Below, in pieces: positions 12,400 to 23,540 of a stretch of DNA of 64,000 bases. The position numbers were made by a program, and so were the translations under genes. The stretch is from the NCBI GenBank assembly GCA_009763385.1, contig CM019828.1, positions 22,515,000 to 22,578,999 of the forward strand, given 5' to 3'. This stretch comes from Coix lacryma-jobi var. lacryma-jobi (Eukaryota; Streptophyta; Magnoliopsida; Poales; Poaceae). The first letter of the stretch is position 1; each line of letters starts with the position of its first letter. The notes under the pieces are model-generated. The model saw only the letters and a list, made by a program, of their open reading frames with translations, made no database searches and had not been told where the DNA came from.

Positions 12400-13552
12400 T
12401 TGCAATGTATGTTTGCAAAAACAAATGTGTAGCCATTGCAAACATATACAATATCCATATGAAAACACTTACAACATACGTATGGAATCTCTCAAATGCT
12501 TGAAACACACACGCTAGATCAAACACTTCCAATAGACATCTAGAAAAAATGAAATATTTAGAACATATACTTGAAACATACGTGTATAGAAATTGCAACA
12601 TGTGCAACATCCTGAACTATTTTTGTAACACCAATATAGAACACTTGTAGTATACCTCTGAAACACCTAAAATACATTAAACATAAAGTTTGTAACATTC
12701 ATTTCTAGAGCAATATCTTCACACAGTACTTAAGAATGGAGGCTCATTGGTGTGAGGAGTTCACCGGTCTAGAGCTCACCGCTATGATAGAGAAAGGTCA
12801 CGACAAATCCCGTAGAGAAGGTCGCTATGGGTCACTCCGGTGGAGAAGACAAAGCACACGTTAGAGAAGGTCACGGTGCATTACTACGATGAATGGGGTA
12901 AGGCATGGCAACAACGATGATGAGCGTTGATGTGGGCCTATAGCAGCCTGGATTTCCACCACCCGACATGGACACGAGTGGACACCCTAACGAGAGGTGG
13001 AGGGGCGGACGACGTGTTAAACACCATGATGGGTGGAGTGGGGAAGTTATCGGTCACAAAGACGGGGTAGTATGGGAGCAGACCGATTGCCTACTGAGCT
13101 GGTCCAGCGTTTGAACGCCCTATAGGAAGCGTTTTCGGCTATAAAAAGATGTAATTTGGTGTTGTAGTATGTTTTTTTAATATAAAACATAGATACAATT
13201 CGGTGTATACATCAGGATATTGATGGGATTCTAAAATCGGGATTCTAGATAAAAATAATATCTGATGTTTTTTGAATTATGTGTATGTGTGTTAAAATTC
13301 CCTAAAATCCTGCCTGTTTGGATGAAATTCTAGGATTCTCATATCCCTTTTTGTCTAAATTCTTCAAATCTCATGGTAACCAACTGTTAACTAAACGGTG
13401 CCTTAAAATTTGTTGCAAAGTTGTATGGCAGCTTATCCGCTAATGAAGATTTCCAATAAATTGCGTAGGTTATGGACGAGACTTGAGATATCAGGAGAAC
13501 GCAATAAAGATCCACCACCTATTCTCATCCAAAAGAAATTAAGATAAGATAT
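12400..13552. other. degenerate reiterated sequence and intergenic DNA
   Basis: The first 280 bp contain repeated 'cttgcaa/gaaacac' words continuing from the duplication. The remainder is anonymous. No gene is supported. Confidence 0.4.
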
Positions 13553-13690
13553 CTCTGTACGGATATAGAGGAAGCGTTTATATTGATTATTAATTAGGTC
13601 TAATTTCCATGTGTATTTTTTATCTGTACGGATATAGAGGAGGCGTTTATATTGATTATTAATTAGGTCCAATTTCCATGTATATTCTTT
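13553..13690. repeat. two-copy 68-bp tandem repeat in an open frame
   Basis: Two near-identical 68-bp units begin TCTGTACGGATATAGAGGA and share TTGATTATTAATTAGGTC. On the minus strand they lie in one open frame (13433-13849, 138 codons), because 68 bp plus a small offset keeps the frame. The frame therefore reads a motif TWKLDLINNQYKR twice. I do not recognise the protein. The frame could be a pseudogene fragment or chance. Confidence 0.6.
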
Positions 13691-14479
13691 TGTCTTTTCG
13701 TGAGAAATGGTGCTAGAATTAGTAGGTTTTACAGTAATCTCTATGGATCCCACCGAGAGAAATGAACAAATCTCGCTCGTCTTGTGTCCTATGGGAACTT
13801 CAGAGGTAAACAGGAAGAGCAATATTTGCCAACGAGCGATCGTTCTCAAAAAGGAAAATTTCCGGGTGTCTTTCGTGCTGTCTGGGATGGAATGATTTTA
13901 TCTGATTTTTTTTAATCTAGGTATAACTTTGGACGCACACAACCCACGCACACCACACTCACAGCACACGCACACACACGTGTGCGCGTCCGTACACACG
14001 CAAAGAAAGAGATTGAGAGACTCGCCACCTCCGGTGCGCGGGAAACGCGCAGTACCACCGAACGCGCACGCGTGTGTACCCTGCAAATTCTGGATAAAAT
14101 CCAGAAGAAAAAGGTGATCTTGGGCATCTTCTACTTTTAGCCGGACACACGAGGGGGCGTTCAGATCAGATGTCGTGAATCTACTATTTCCGGAAGGAGG
14201 GGCCCCACATCGTTTTCTGAACAGTAGTTGTGAGTTTTCTGAAACGAAATGGCAGATCAACAGTATACACTAGAAAGAGAAGAGCACCGGTCGTTGATAT
14301 GACCCGTATGATGATGATGAGGCCGGGAGGCAGCAGCATCCACCGGGAAAACGTGCAAGCCGCGAGTTATTAATAACGATTACTAAGCAAATAGGGACGG
14401 GTTATTATCGGTTTAATTAGAAAGGACACGCTAAAGGGAGGTGCGTCGTGATGAATCAACGGGAGAAAAGGGTGTATAT
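13691..14479. other. intergenic, with a CA-rich simple-sequence patch
   Basis: A CA/CACG-rich stretch lies at about 13935-14000. Overlapping open frames around 13898-14260 run through this low-complexity DNA and are not supported as genes. Confidence 0.4.
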
Positions 14480-14717
14480 GGGCTTGCTTAGTTCCGAGAA
14501 ATATTAGGAAAATACATTGTAGCACTTTCGTTGTTATTTGACAAATTTTATCTAAATATAGAGTAACTAGGCTTAAAAGATTCGTCTCGACATGTAGATA
14601 CTAAAAGTACAATTAGTTATTTTTTTACCTACATTTAATGCTCTAACATGCAGCTAAAAATTGATGTGACGAAGAATCTAGAAAAATTTGGGGAAATTTG
14701 GGGAAACTAAACAGGAC
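14480..14717. mobile_element. grass MITE with GGCCTTGTTTAGTTCC-type ends
   Basis: A 238-bp element opening GGGCTTGCTTAGTTCC and closing GGGGAAACTAAACAGGACC, an imperfect terminal inverted repeat. Interior words AAAAGATTCGTCTCGACA and GACAAATTTTATCTAAATA are typical of a very abundant grass MITE group. A TAT flanks both sides but lies in a TA-rich run, so the target duplication and the superfamily are uncertain. Confidence 0.65.
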
Positions 14718-17181
14718 CTATATATATATAGTAGGGAAGAAAAAATGACAACACCAACCATTGCCTCTCTGCTTCTCAGGACTTTTTACCACGATCGATC
14801 TGTACCAAGTCCATGGAGATGCGCATCAGCAACGCATGCAGTGCAACTCATCCAATATTGACCAAGTCCATCGATCGCCACCGTACGTACTGGTAGTACC
14901 GACTACCGAGGACCCTACCGGACGTAGTTACTCCTACCTTGCTAATTCGCTCTGGGTAGAGCTTGCCAATGTCGGTCCAACCTTGAGTCTCTCACTTTGA
15001 AAAACAAATGCACACATCTACTCGCAGGAAACAACAGCACAAGAAACATCTCGGAATTACGTTACGTCACGTACGTGTACGTACGCCCAGGAAAAGGTGG
15101 GTGCCAGCTTCAGAGAAGGAGAAACCGCACCGCAGCACGCGAAAAAGGAGCCGCGCGCCGCGCGTGCACGTCAACGCAAACGTTCGTTCAGCCGGTTCTC
15201 TTGCCGCGTGTGCACGCTAAAAAAAAGGGGGTCCGGCCGTCCGGGTCCGGTCCAACCCCAACAGTCTCGCCCATTCCAACCTGCGGTGCGACGTCGTCAC
15301 GGCCCAACAATCAAAATTCAAACCGCCCGGCCCCGGGCCCACCCACCCAGCAGCCCGACCAATCCCCCCTGGGACGACCGACCGTGCAGGAGGAGTCCAA
15401 TGTCCAACCGCGCTATCCTGTTGGCGTTGGACCGGACCCCCACGGGAGATGGGAGTTCCCAGGACGGCGCGACCGCGACTCATCGGCGGCACTCTCCCGC
15501 GACCGCCGGTCGGTCGGTTTCGGGCTCTCGGCAGATCGATCCTACCGCAGCTTTCGGGCGGGTGGCGGCTGCGCGCCAGCCGCCAGCCGCCAGCGGCAAG
15601 CTTCGCTGCAAGCGACCGCGATTCGCTCGCGCGCCGCGGCCGACTGGGCCGGGCCGGCGCGGGGGTCGCGGGGGCAAACGACGGGCACAGCAATTTGCGG
15701 TGGAGTGACTGTGATCGGCTGGCCCGCGCCCCGGCTGTTGTTTACCTTCTCGGCGGTCCTCTCGCTCTGGATCGTCGTCCGTTCGGCACACGGTGCTCGT
15801 GGCCCGTCGTATACGGGCGGCACGTTGCGTTTAAGTGGCGTTAAAGTTGGGCCGGAGGAGGAGGCCGGGTATAACAGAGCACGCTGCACTGCGTCTGCTT
15901 CTAGATTCCCACTTTCGTGCGACTGAAAATACGTGACTGGAATATGATATGATTCTGCCCGTGGCCATAAAAAGACCATGATTTTGTTGCTGACACAGGA
16001 TCTAGTACTGTACTAGCGGGCCCTGCGATGGTCAGCCAGGGCGACTTGTCAACGGCCATCGAGGCTTCGCACAATTTTGTTGCTTATTTTAGTGTTTGAC
16101 TTCTCGCCATGCTGCGTTGCGTTCGCGTTAGATAAACCACTCGTTTTCTGGAAATAGAAAAGGCTACGATTCCAAATCATCAGTGCCACCTACCTTTACC
16201 ACGAACAGCTCTGAGCCTCTGACGCTACGTTTTCTTCGTTCTGACGCGATGGAATATTGATTTCTGACGGGATTTACCTCATGTTTAGCAGTGCTAATAG
16301 TTAGCTAGGTGGAGCAACTTTAAAATACTCTTTATATCTTTCCTAATTTTTATATGAATAAAGATTTTGTCAAAAAAATACCCTCTGCCAACCTCTTTAA
16401 TTGGATCTCTATAAATAATCAATCTTCTATTCTGGATTTTTTTTTCTTTTTTGAGACAAAAAAGAATAATATTAGATTATAGTTGTGTCCATCATCATGT
16501 TATAAGTACTCTAGACAAAACATGTATCGAGAAATCAATTTTCATCTATATTGTACACACGCTGTTGAATAACTCCAAATCTCAAATGCACGCCTGTGAC
16601 GTTTTATCTATGTTCTGGATTTCTCGCTAGTCAAAGATAGTGAGTGAGGATGGCTCTTTATGGTGTGCACAAGATATAAAAATTTGTTGGAAAGTACAAA
16701 TATAGAAAATGATTTTTTATTTAAATAAGTCATCAAATAATAATTTAATAGAGATTAAATTTAAGAAAAACTCTTAAAGATGCTCTTAATAATATCTAAA
16801 AGTTACTAACTATTAGCTAACTAATTAATAGTAAGGAATTATCTGGATACACCTGCTAAGAGTATAAAAAAGTAGGTCCATTTCAAGAATTTTTTTGCTG
16901 CTCGTGCCACACCGAAGCTGTACCATTGCCGTCGACTGTCTGCACCGGCAACCCCTAAATCCTACTGCAGTAACATATACGGGAGGAAACAGCTACACCG
17001 CTCTACTGGAAATCATACGCTACCCTAGCGGACACTCATCCATCCGCTAAATCTGGCGAGCCGCAGCGTGCGTCCGCTAAACTGCGCAAGCACGGAGTAG
17101 AAAGGGCTGTGGGAGAGAGAAGAGAGAGGTAATGGCGGGTCCCATTTTTTCAACTACTTAAAAAATGTCATAACTCACAAA
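14718..17181. other. intergenic, with a GC-rich island at about 15200-15870
   Basis: The GC-rich island has long overlapping open frames in several phases on both strands (up to 309 codons at 14997-15926). That is what GC-rich non-coding DNA produces. None shows a domain or consistent codon bias. It may be a promoter or CpG island of a lost or undetected gene. The flanks are AT-rich and empty. Confidence 0.4.
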
Positions 17182-17186
17182 CCAAA

Positions 17187-18745
17187 TGTTGACGCAAAAC
17201 ATGGTTCACACCTCACACACAGCAAGCCGGAAAAAACGTGGCTTCAATCGGATGCCCGGACGGTTTAAAATCCGGAGACGTACCAGTCGGTTTGACCTGA
17301 AAACCAACAAGGGATAAAACTACGAGAATAACACTGGAACATGCTGGGTGAGACCAGACAGTTCCATATTTACGGCTTTGAAAGCCAATCACGACGGCAC
17401 ACAGCTATATAAGCTGTCTGTCAAGGCATGTTTATAGAGTCATTCGGCTAACATGAGAGGAAAGCATGTAACCATATTGACTGTCGAATGCACGTATAAG
17501 CAAAAGCATGCTTAAACAAATGAAAGTCGTCATTGAGACATAGTAAATTATAAACAGGTAACTTGCAAGTATAAATCTATTGAAACATCACATACATAGG
17601 TTAATCCAACTAGTCTGCCGCACGTTTAGTCTTCATAAACCCGTCAAGCATAAACCCAAGTGCAAATCTACACCACTTTTTATAATTGGATTAATCCACC
17701 GCATGATACAATCTAATGATAAGAAGTTAAAAGCATGCGTATATCCAAACAAATCTATAAAAACTCGTTACTCGCGTAAGCTTAACCAAGATCGGCAAAC
17801 TAGCCGAGTTGGGATCCATGAGGAAGGAACATACAAACAAGCACGATTAAACCAATCTAAAACCTGCATCTGCCGCACGATACCTAGTTTCATCAAAGCT
17901 CAAACGTGATTAAAATGCATGAACCCACAACATGTAACAACCTAGATTGAAAATTGATTCGGCCATCATGATCATGCAATTATTGGAAAACAAGTAAACT
18001 TGTGAAGCAAGGCCGAATAAATATCAATCTAGATTGGGCAAAAGAGTGTTACAGAATTAATTAAAACATGCAACACATGATAACTTAATGAATCTACTAG
18101 ATCTTGTCAAATCTAACAGAGCCGATAACTATCTCGCTTTTACTAAACATATGAATAAATGCGTGCCGCACGGTATCTATCCATAAGCAAAGACTTCTTG
18201 ATCGTTAACAAGGATCTGTCGCACGACCATTGAAAACAAACAAGACTACTTACATCATATCTAAATCCACTGCATGATACTAGACATGATAACAAGGTTG
18301 CCGGGACTTACGGAGGTCGACAGATTGATGATTCCTCTCGAAGAACTCGACGACACGACTAAGGACTCGAAGGTGGCACGGGGCTGGTTTGTATTGATAT
18401 GGTTGTGAACAGTTTTACAATGCCCGAGGGTTTATATTTATACCCTGGGCGAAAACATGAGTCATGGACGATTACGACTTACACAATGAAATTTGGAAGG
18501 ATACAAATTCTATTCCTATTCTTTTCGGCGTCCTCCATTGTTACGTGTATTCTCGTGCAAGCCGGTTTTACTTGCTATATCCATTTCCCGAATGGATCCG
18601 CCGCTCCACAAAACAGCCGACCGCACAGGCATTCACCGAAACTCTGAGGACCAAATAGTCGCCCGATCGTTTGCCGAATTTTTTCTTCACTGCTGGCTGG
18701 GTCCACTTGTCATACTCTTATGCGTGCGAATTTCTGGTGTTAACA
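17187..18745 (-). repeat. 3' LTR of the outer Gypsy element
   Basis: 1559 bp, collinear with 31636-33205 with scattered substitutions, many of them at CG sites, and lacking an 11-bp duplication found in the other LTR (around 32638). It carries six copies of a degenerate CCGCAYGATAC-like motif (near 17616, 17697, 17871, 18164, 18217 and 18269). A minus-strand TATA-like motif lies at 18431-18442. Confidence 0.93.
18431..18442 (-). promoter_or_regulatory. LTR TATA-like box (3' LTR copy)
   Basis: On the minus strand the sequence reads TATAAATATAAA, between GGG and CCCTCGG. It is the counterpart of 32891-32902 in the 5' LTR. Confidence 0.55.
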
Positions 18746-19001
18746 CATGCCCCCTAATTTTGGGATAAATATTTATTCCAAAATTCTTTTTCTCCTGTGC
18801 ACTGACGTGGAACCTCCGAAAGCATCCACCTCCTGTGTACCAAAATTGCCTTACCTGCCAATTCATCTCCCGATGCATTCTTTGGGGTCTTTAAGTCACC
18901 CTTCATTTCATTTCGACTTACCTTCTCAAGCTCCCTTGTTCCAATCTTAAAAACAAGAAAACCCTCTTTTCCTCCTATCATCACCCAATCCAACTCATAG
19001 G

Positions 19002-19661
19002 ATGTCTTCCGTGGCGAGCAATCATAGCTCCGATCTTGGCATCTCCAGCACTTCCAGGAGAAGGTTGCTCTCTTTTATTTTATCTCAAAATAAAGCAACC
19101 GTTCTTGTTTTTGTTACCTTTGTTCAAGAGGGTTGGTGACGATCTCCCCGAGGACTTGTCGCAACAGATCATAGATCTTCATCTTGATCTAGAAGAGAAG
19201 AATCAGGAGATTTATCAAGTTTCTCGGGAGCGTGACGTCGCTCGGAATCGGGCCGCCGGTAAATATTTTTATCATTTCTATCTGTGTTTTCCCCCTCTCG
19301 CCTTTACCCACTTTTCTCCCTTTTAGCTCTGAAGGCCAAGCTTCATGCTCTTGAAGCTGCTATCGCCAACCTCGCCATCACGGCCAATGCACCGGGCACG
19401 ATGGCCCTGAGGCGGGTGAACGAAGTCACCCGAATCCTCCCCGATATCTCCAGAGTTGGCATGGGATACGACGTGGCGCTTGCCTTCAATGCTGTACGGA
19501 TCCATTCCGGCGCCAACTATCATAATTTTGATTTTTGTGAGCGGGGACTAGAGTACAGGGTAGCACATTCTGTAGATGATATGATGGAAGTTGGAACAGA
19601 TCTGGCTGATTCCTTCGACCATGACCTCCCGATTAGACAGAGGATAGAATGGACGAACTGA
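19002..19661 (+). CDS. antisense accessory gene 1 of the outer Gypsy element (3 exons, 174 aa)
   Basis: I predict exons 19002-19063, 19131-19258 and 19327-19661. They total 525 nt, with GT-AG introns of 67 and 68 bp in phases 2 and 1. The gene runs opposite to gag, between protease and the 3' LTR. The protein opens MSSVASNHSSDLG. Next come a charged, probably coiled-coil region (LSQQIIDLHLDLEEKNQEIY), an alanine-rich helix, and an acidic C-terminus ending RIEWTN. No enzyme motif, signal peptide or membrane span is visible. AATAAA occurs about 35 bp after the stop. A TATA-like TAAATATTTATT lies near 18771, outside the LTR. Antisense genes are reported in some Tat-lineage Gypsy elements of grasses (gene 23 of maize Grande, from memory). 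Function unknown. Confidence 0.68.
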
Positions 19662-19798
19662 TTTCTATTGTAAACCCGTACCTTCCTTTTTGTAAATAAA
19701 AAGTTTTCTCTGTCTGATCCAATTTGTGACTGATCCCTCGAGATCAATGTGTATTCTGCCTTGTGCATCAGTCACTAATTTTATCTTTACCCCAGCGG

Positions 19799-22039
19799 CG
19801 ATGTATATTACATCGGCTATTGCTGATAATCATGCTGATCATCTCCATTTCATTTCATAGGCAATAGCTGTAATCAGCTACTTCCAGACCCAAAGTCTCA
19901 GCCTTTCCTCAATCTTCCAACCTATGATGATATCAGGATAGTACTTCTTAAAGGATGTTTTTTTATTATTTTTTTAGTTTCCTGTCCTCAGTACTAAATA
20001 GTAACATGAATTCCCAAACAACCAGCCGAAACTGAACAACTTTTAGCCGAATCCTATTGGCTTCCCGATTCTGGAGTCATGACCTCCTCTAATCGTCAAA
20101 AATCCGGCCCGGTCCAATAATGGCCCATAAGCTGTGAAAACCCCATTCTGATGTTTGGTCTTCCAGTACGCAAGCTATGGTTCCATAAATATGACCCTAC
20201 ACAAGTTGTCACTCTTATCTTCAGTCAAACAGTTTGACTCGTAAAATCTCCACTTCTCGGCTTCCAGCCCAAGCCAGAGAGAAAATCCTTTGCTTGTGTT
20301 TCCATTAATGGCAGGCGACGGCGACTACGGCAGGCATCCCACCGAAGACGGAGCAAGAAGAAAACGAGCATCAACTCACTGGTGCCATGAGTAAAAAATT
20401 AGTCTCCTGCCCCCTTGCGGTAGCTCTTCTTGTTCATCCGTCTTTGATTCATCATTCATTCTCTTCCCAGGGTGAAGTTTTTCTTTAGCCAAAACCGGGC
20501 TCCCTTTCCAGAAACAGCAGCTCCAATGGCCTCCCCCAATCCCTTTCCCGGGTTACCAGATTCTTCTAAGTCTGACAACTCACTTCGGCTCACCCGTTTG
20601 GATGCCCTCCGGTATCGTGAGGAGAGGGATAATGCCCAGAAGGAATTGGAAGATGTATCTAAGAAGTATAGCATTGAGGAAGCTGAATGGGCAGACCAAC
20701 GGAAAGAACTCTGCAACATCATCACAGGTCAGTGAAGCCTTGGTTCCCTCCTTCTGGTTGAGCCTACTTTGCCTGACGCACCTTTTCCTCTTGCCAGCTC
20801 TCTCTGCAGAGAACGAACGTCTGAAAATGGCGGTGAACAGAATCGCCATCAAGGTGGATGCTCATGGGGACTCAGCCGAAGCTCGTCTTGATGCTTTGGA
20901 TGGCCGCATAGATCAGGCCGTCATCCAAGGTGTGAAAGCTGGGGTTTCCCTCGGGCTAACGGCAATGAGTTCTTGGACCAAAGAGGATTACTCCTCTTTA
21001 CCAGTTGGTTTCGCAGACGGATACCTGAATGAAATGGAAGATATTGAAGATTATGACGATCATGCCGCTGCTATTGCTGAAACCATTGGCCCGCAATCTG
21101 TTCTGAACAAATTATTCCAAGGGTAGTTTGTACTAGGACAAATCTGCGAATGAAGTCTGTAACAGATGAACTTGTTCTTCTCTGAATAATCCCACTCGCA
21201 TCTCTGATTACCTCAGCGACTTTTCCCTTGATTGCAACATTTCTTCAGAGGAACGTTTCCTGAACGCATGACGTCACCTTAGCCGACTAGATCTCGTTTT
21301 TGATATGTCATGTCACTCGGCATCTTGCTCACTGCGCTTCACCTTTCCCTTTTCCCGATAAACCTACTAACTTGAAAAATGCTAGGGTTACCAGGGTCAT
21401 GAACATTCTTGTGCTAAAGACGATATAAACAATATCGGCTATATTTCAAATTCTTGGAACATTTTTTTTACTAAAGGCGATGCTTTACATCGGCTATACA
21501 AATATTCTTGAATCTGTTCCTCATACAATTCCCACACGTTCGACATTTAACAAGAAATGTCAAAGCTTAGTTCACGAGTGACACATATATGAACTAAAAA
21601 TCTCCTTACAGCCGAATACCCGTTTCTGGGTTTAACATTTTCGGCTAAGGCAAGCTATTACTCCTCTTAAACTTATATAAGGGCCGATCCTACTGTAAGG
21701 CTATCGGCCGCCACGTACAACTTGAAACGATTACCAAGTTGTGGAAGTGCCTTCATATATCCTTCAATCTCATCAAAAATCTTCTGTTGTACGTCACCTT
21801 ACGTGAATTTTTGATCTTTTTTTAGCTTTGGCAACGGAGAAATAGGCAGAACCCTTTCAAAGGTTTATCAATCTATAATCTGGATCAAACTCACATATAT
21901 TGGTCTTCTTTTGGCTTCATTCACCAATACTTTATTCCCCATCAGCCGACACGAAACTTGGTCTCAACTTTTCCCCATTACCATCAGCCGGTTTATTTTA
22001 TTCAAAAATTGCTCTGAGAGCCGATTGTTTGAATCGGCT
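19799..22039. repeat. dispersed family of short CGAT...ATCG hairpins
   Basis: Six perfect short inverted repeats lie in the non-coding parts around the antisense genes. Five share CGAT on the left and ATCGGC(T/C) on the right. They are 19799-19815 (7-bp stem, 3-nt loop), 21421-21437 (6-bp stem), 21478-21492 (5-bp stem), 21682-21709 (7-bp stem, long loop) and 22019-22039 (8-bp stem). A related one at 21610-21646 has outer AGCCGAA/TTCGGCT and inner ACCC/GGGT. Loops and inner stem pairs differ between copies while pairing is kept. Confidence 0.7.
20308..21126 (+). CDS. antisense accessory gene 2 of the outer Gypsy element (3 exons, 222 aa)
   Basis: I predict exons 20308-20390, 20471-20727 and 20798-21126. 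They total 669 nt, with introns of 80 and 70 bp in phases 2 and 1, the same phases as gene 1. The second intron again splits an Ala codon followed by Leu (G|CT CTN). The protein has a basic N-terminus, a Pro-rich stretch (NPFPGLPDSS), a charged coiled-coil-like region (REERDNAQKELEDVSKKYS), a helix with regular Ile/Leu spacing, and an acidic tail (EMEDIEDYDDHAA). A shorter alternative starts at ATG 20526 and omits exon 1. A TATA-like CATAAATATG lies near 20184. The shared layout suggests an old tandem duplication with gene 1, although sequence identity is low. Function unknown. Confidence 0.62.
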
Positions 22040-22241
22040 GTTGGTCCTTATCAAAAACGTTTACAGGACCTACCTCCTAAACTCTTCCAGAGAAGCACTC
22101 AACACCATCGTACTCCCAATAGATAGGTTCTGCATTAGCAACACTTACCGAATCATCAGCATGGACGATCTCGATGTCATCTCCAACCCACTGGATGAGG
22201 AATTGGTGCATAGTTGATGGTACACAGCAGTTTGCATGTAT

Positions 22242-23540
22242 CTAATCTCTTCCTAAAAGCAGATTGTATGCCCCCTTGCCATCGATGATGAAGAAAGTGG
22301 TAATCAAAGTCTTTGACCCAATCGTTAACTCAACATGAACTGCTCCTCGGGTATTAGAAGAATTACCAATGAAGTCTCTTAATACCATGTCAGTCTTCAA
22401 TAGTTCCTCACTTGTCATCCCAAGTTTTCTGAAGGTGGTATATGACATGATATTTATAGCAGCTCCCCCATCAATGAACATCTTGGTCAGTGGCTTGCCA
22501 TTAACATACCCCCTCATGTACAGTGGCTTCAAGTGTCGATGCTTAGCTGGTTTGTCAAAAACTGCCCGTTGAGCCAAAACAAGATGAGCTAACAAATCTT
22601 GGAATTCATCTTCGTCGAAATTTGAGTATGCTTCTTCTTGGACATCCTGACCTTCGGGAGCTATGAATTCCGATGGAAGAAAGAATGCCATACATGCATC
22701 AGCCGAACGATCACTGCCATCAGGCTTTTCTTTAGGACGCCAAATTTGTTTTGTCCTGGCGTCTGTTTGTGTCAAATCCCTGTTCCTCAGGCGCTGCACT
22801 CTTCTTTTCTGGCTCTTTCTCAATCCTGGTGGACACCACTGTCCTCTCTGCCAGACATACTCGCGATATTCTTCTTCTCCAGTGCGAGCCCAATTTCGAT
22901 CGGCAAATCCTCTTCCTTGCCGATTCTCGGAGTTACTTATTTTTGAGCGCCGATCGTCCTCAGGGATTCGCGCCCCAAGTCTTTCATGGACCGAACAGCG
23001 GTTGACTCGAGACTGCCTATATTCAGAGTATTGATCACTGCATTCAGGGCAATTGTTTTTAGCAGGCAGCTTCATGCTTTCATTCCAACAATACTTGAAG
23101 AATGAGCATTCCCAATGTGATTGCTCTTGTTCTCTCATATATTCTCGTTCCTCTCGGTATATCTCCTCTTCATACCTCTGTTGCTTCTTTATGAATTTTT
23201 GTTCCTCATAAAACCTCTGCTTCTGGTACCGTTCCTACTCCCGACGCCATTTGTTCAATAAAATACGCGTCGTGACCCTGGGCCTGGAGGTTTCACCCCT
23301 CTCAGTTCGGCCATTCTGGAAACGAACTCGTTGCCGAAATTTTTCATTTGTGATTTGTCGATCAGGGTCAACAGTACCAGCTTCTCTCGCTCTATCAGAG
23401 GTTAACACCTTCATCTTGTTATTGCCCCTAGGGTCAGCTGTATTAACCATGTTAACAGAGAAGGACACGGTATTCTGCCCAAAAGGGCTATCATCAACTT
23501 TCATATTTCCATCAAACCTCAAATGCCCTTCCTGGATAGC
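22242..23540 (-). pseudogene. outer Gypsy gag C-terminus and aspartic protease
   Basis: This continues the gag frame interrupted by the nested element: the frame resumes at QEGHLRF just left of 23541. A cysteine-rich stretch (CSFFKYC...NNCPEC, near 23065-23115) looks like the metal-binding part of a Gypsy gag. The retropepsin active site is read as FIDGGAAINIM near 22455, followed by the flap and the final helix YNLLLGRD. One in-frame TAG lies at 23235-23237, and another follows GRD at about 22239. The second falls where related proteins usually continue with Trp. After that, protease-distal sequence is recognisable for about 150 bp and then stops, with no reverse transcriptase. Confidence 0.82.

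Noticed and set aside
14997..15926. 309-codon plus-strand frame in a GC-rich island
   Set aside because: Several frames on both strands are equally open here. Composition is Arg/Pro/Ala-rich and no family is recognisable.
22638..23034. plus-strand frames opposite the outer Gypsy protease region
   Set aside because: They mirror the minus-strand gag-protease frame and do not continue into the plus-strand antisense genes.
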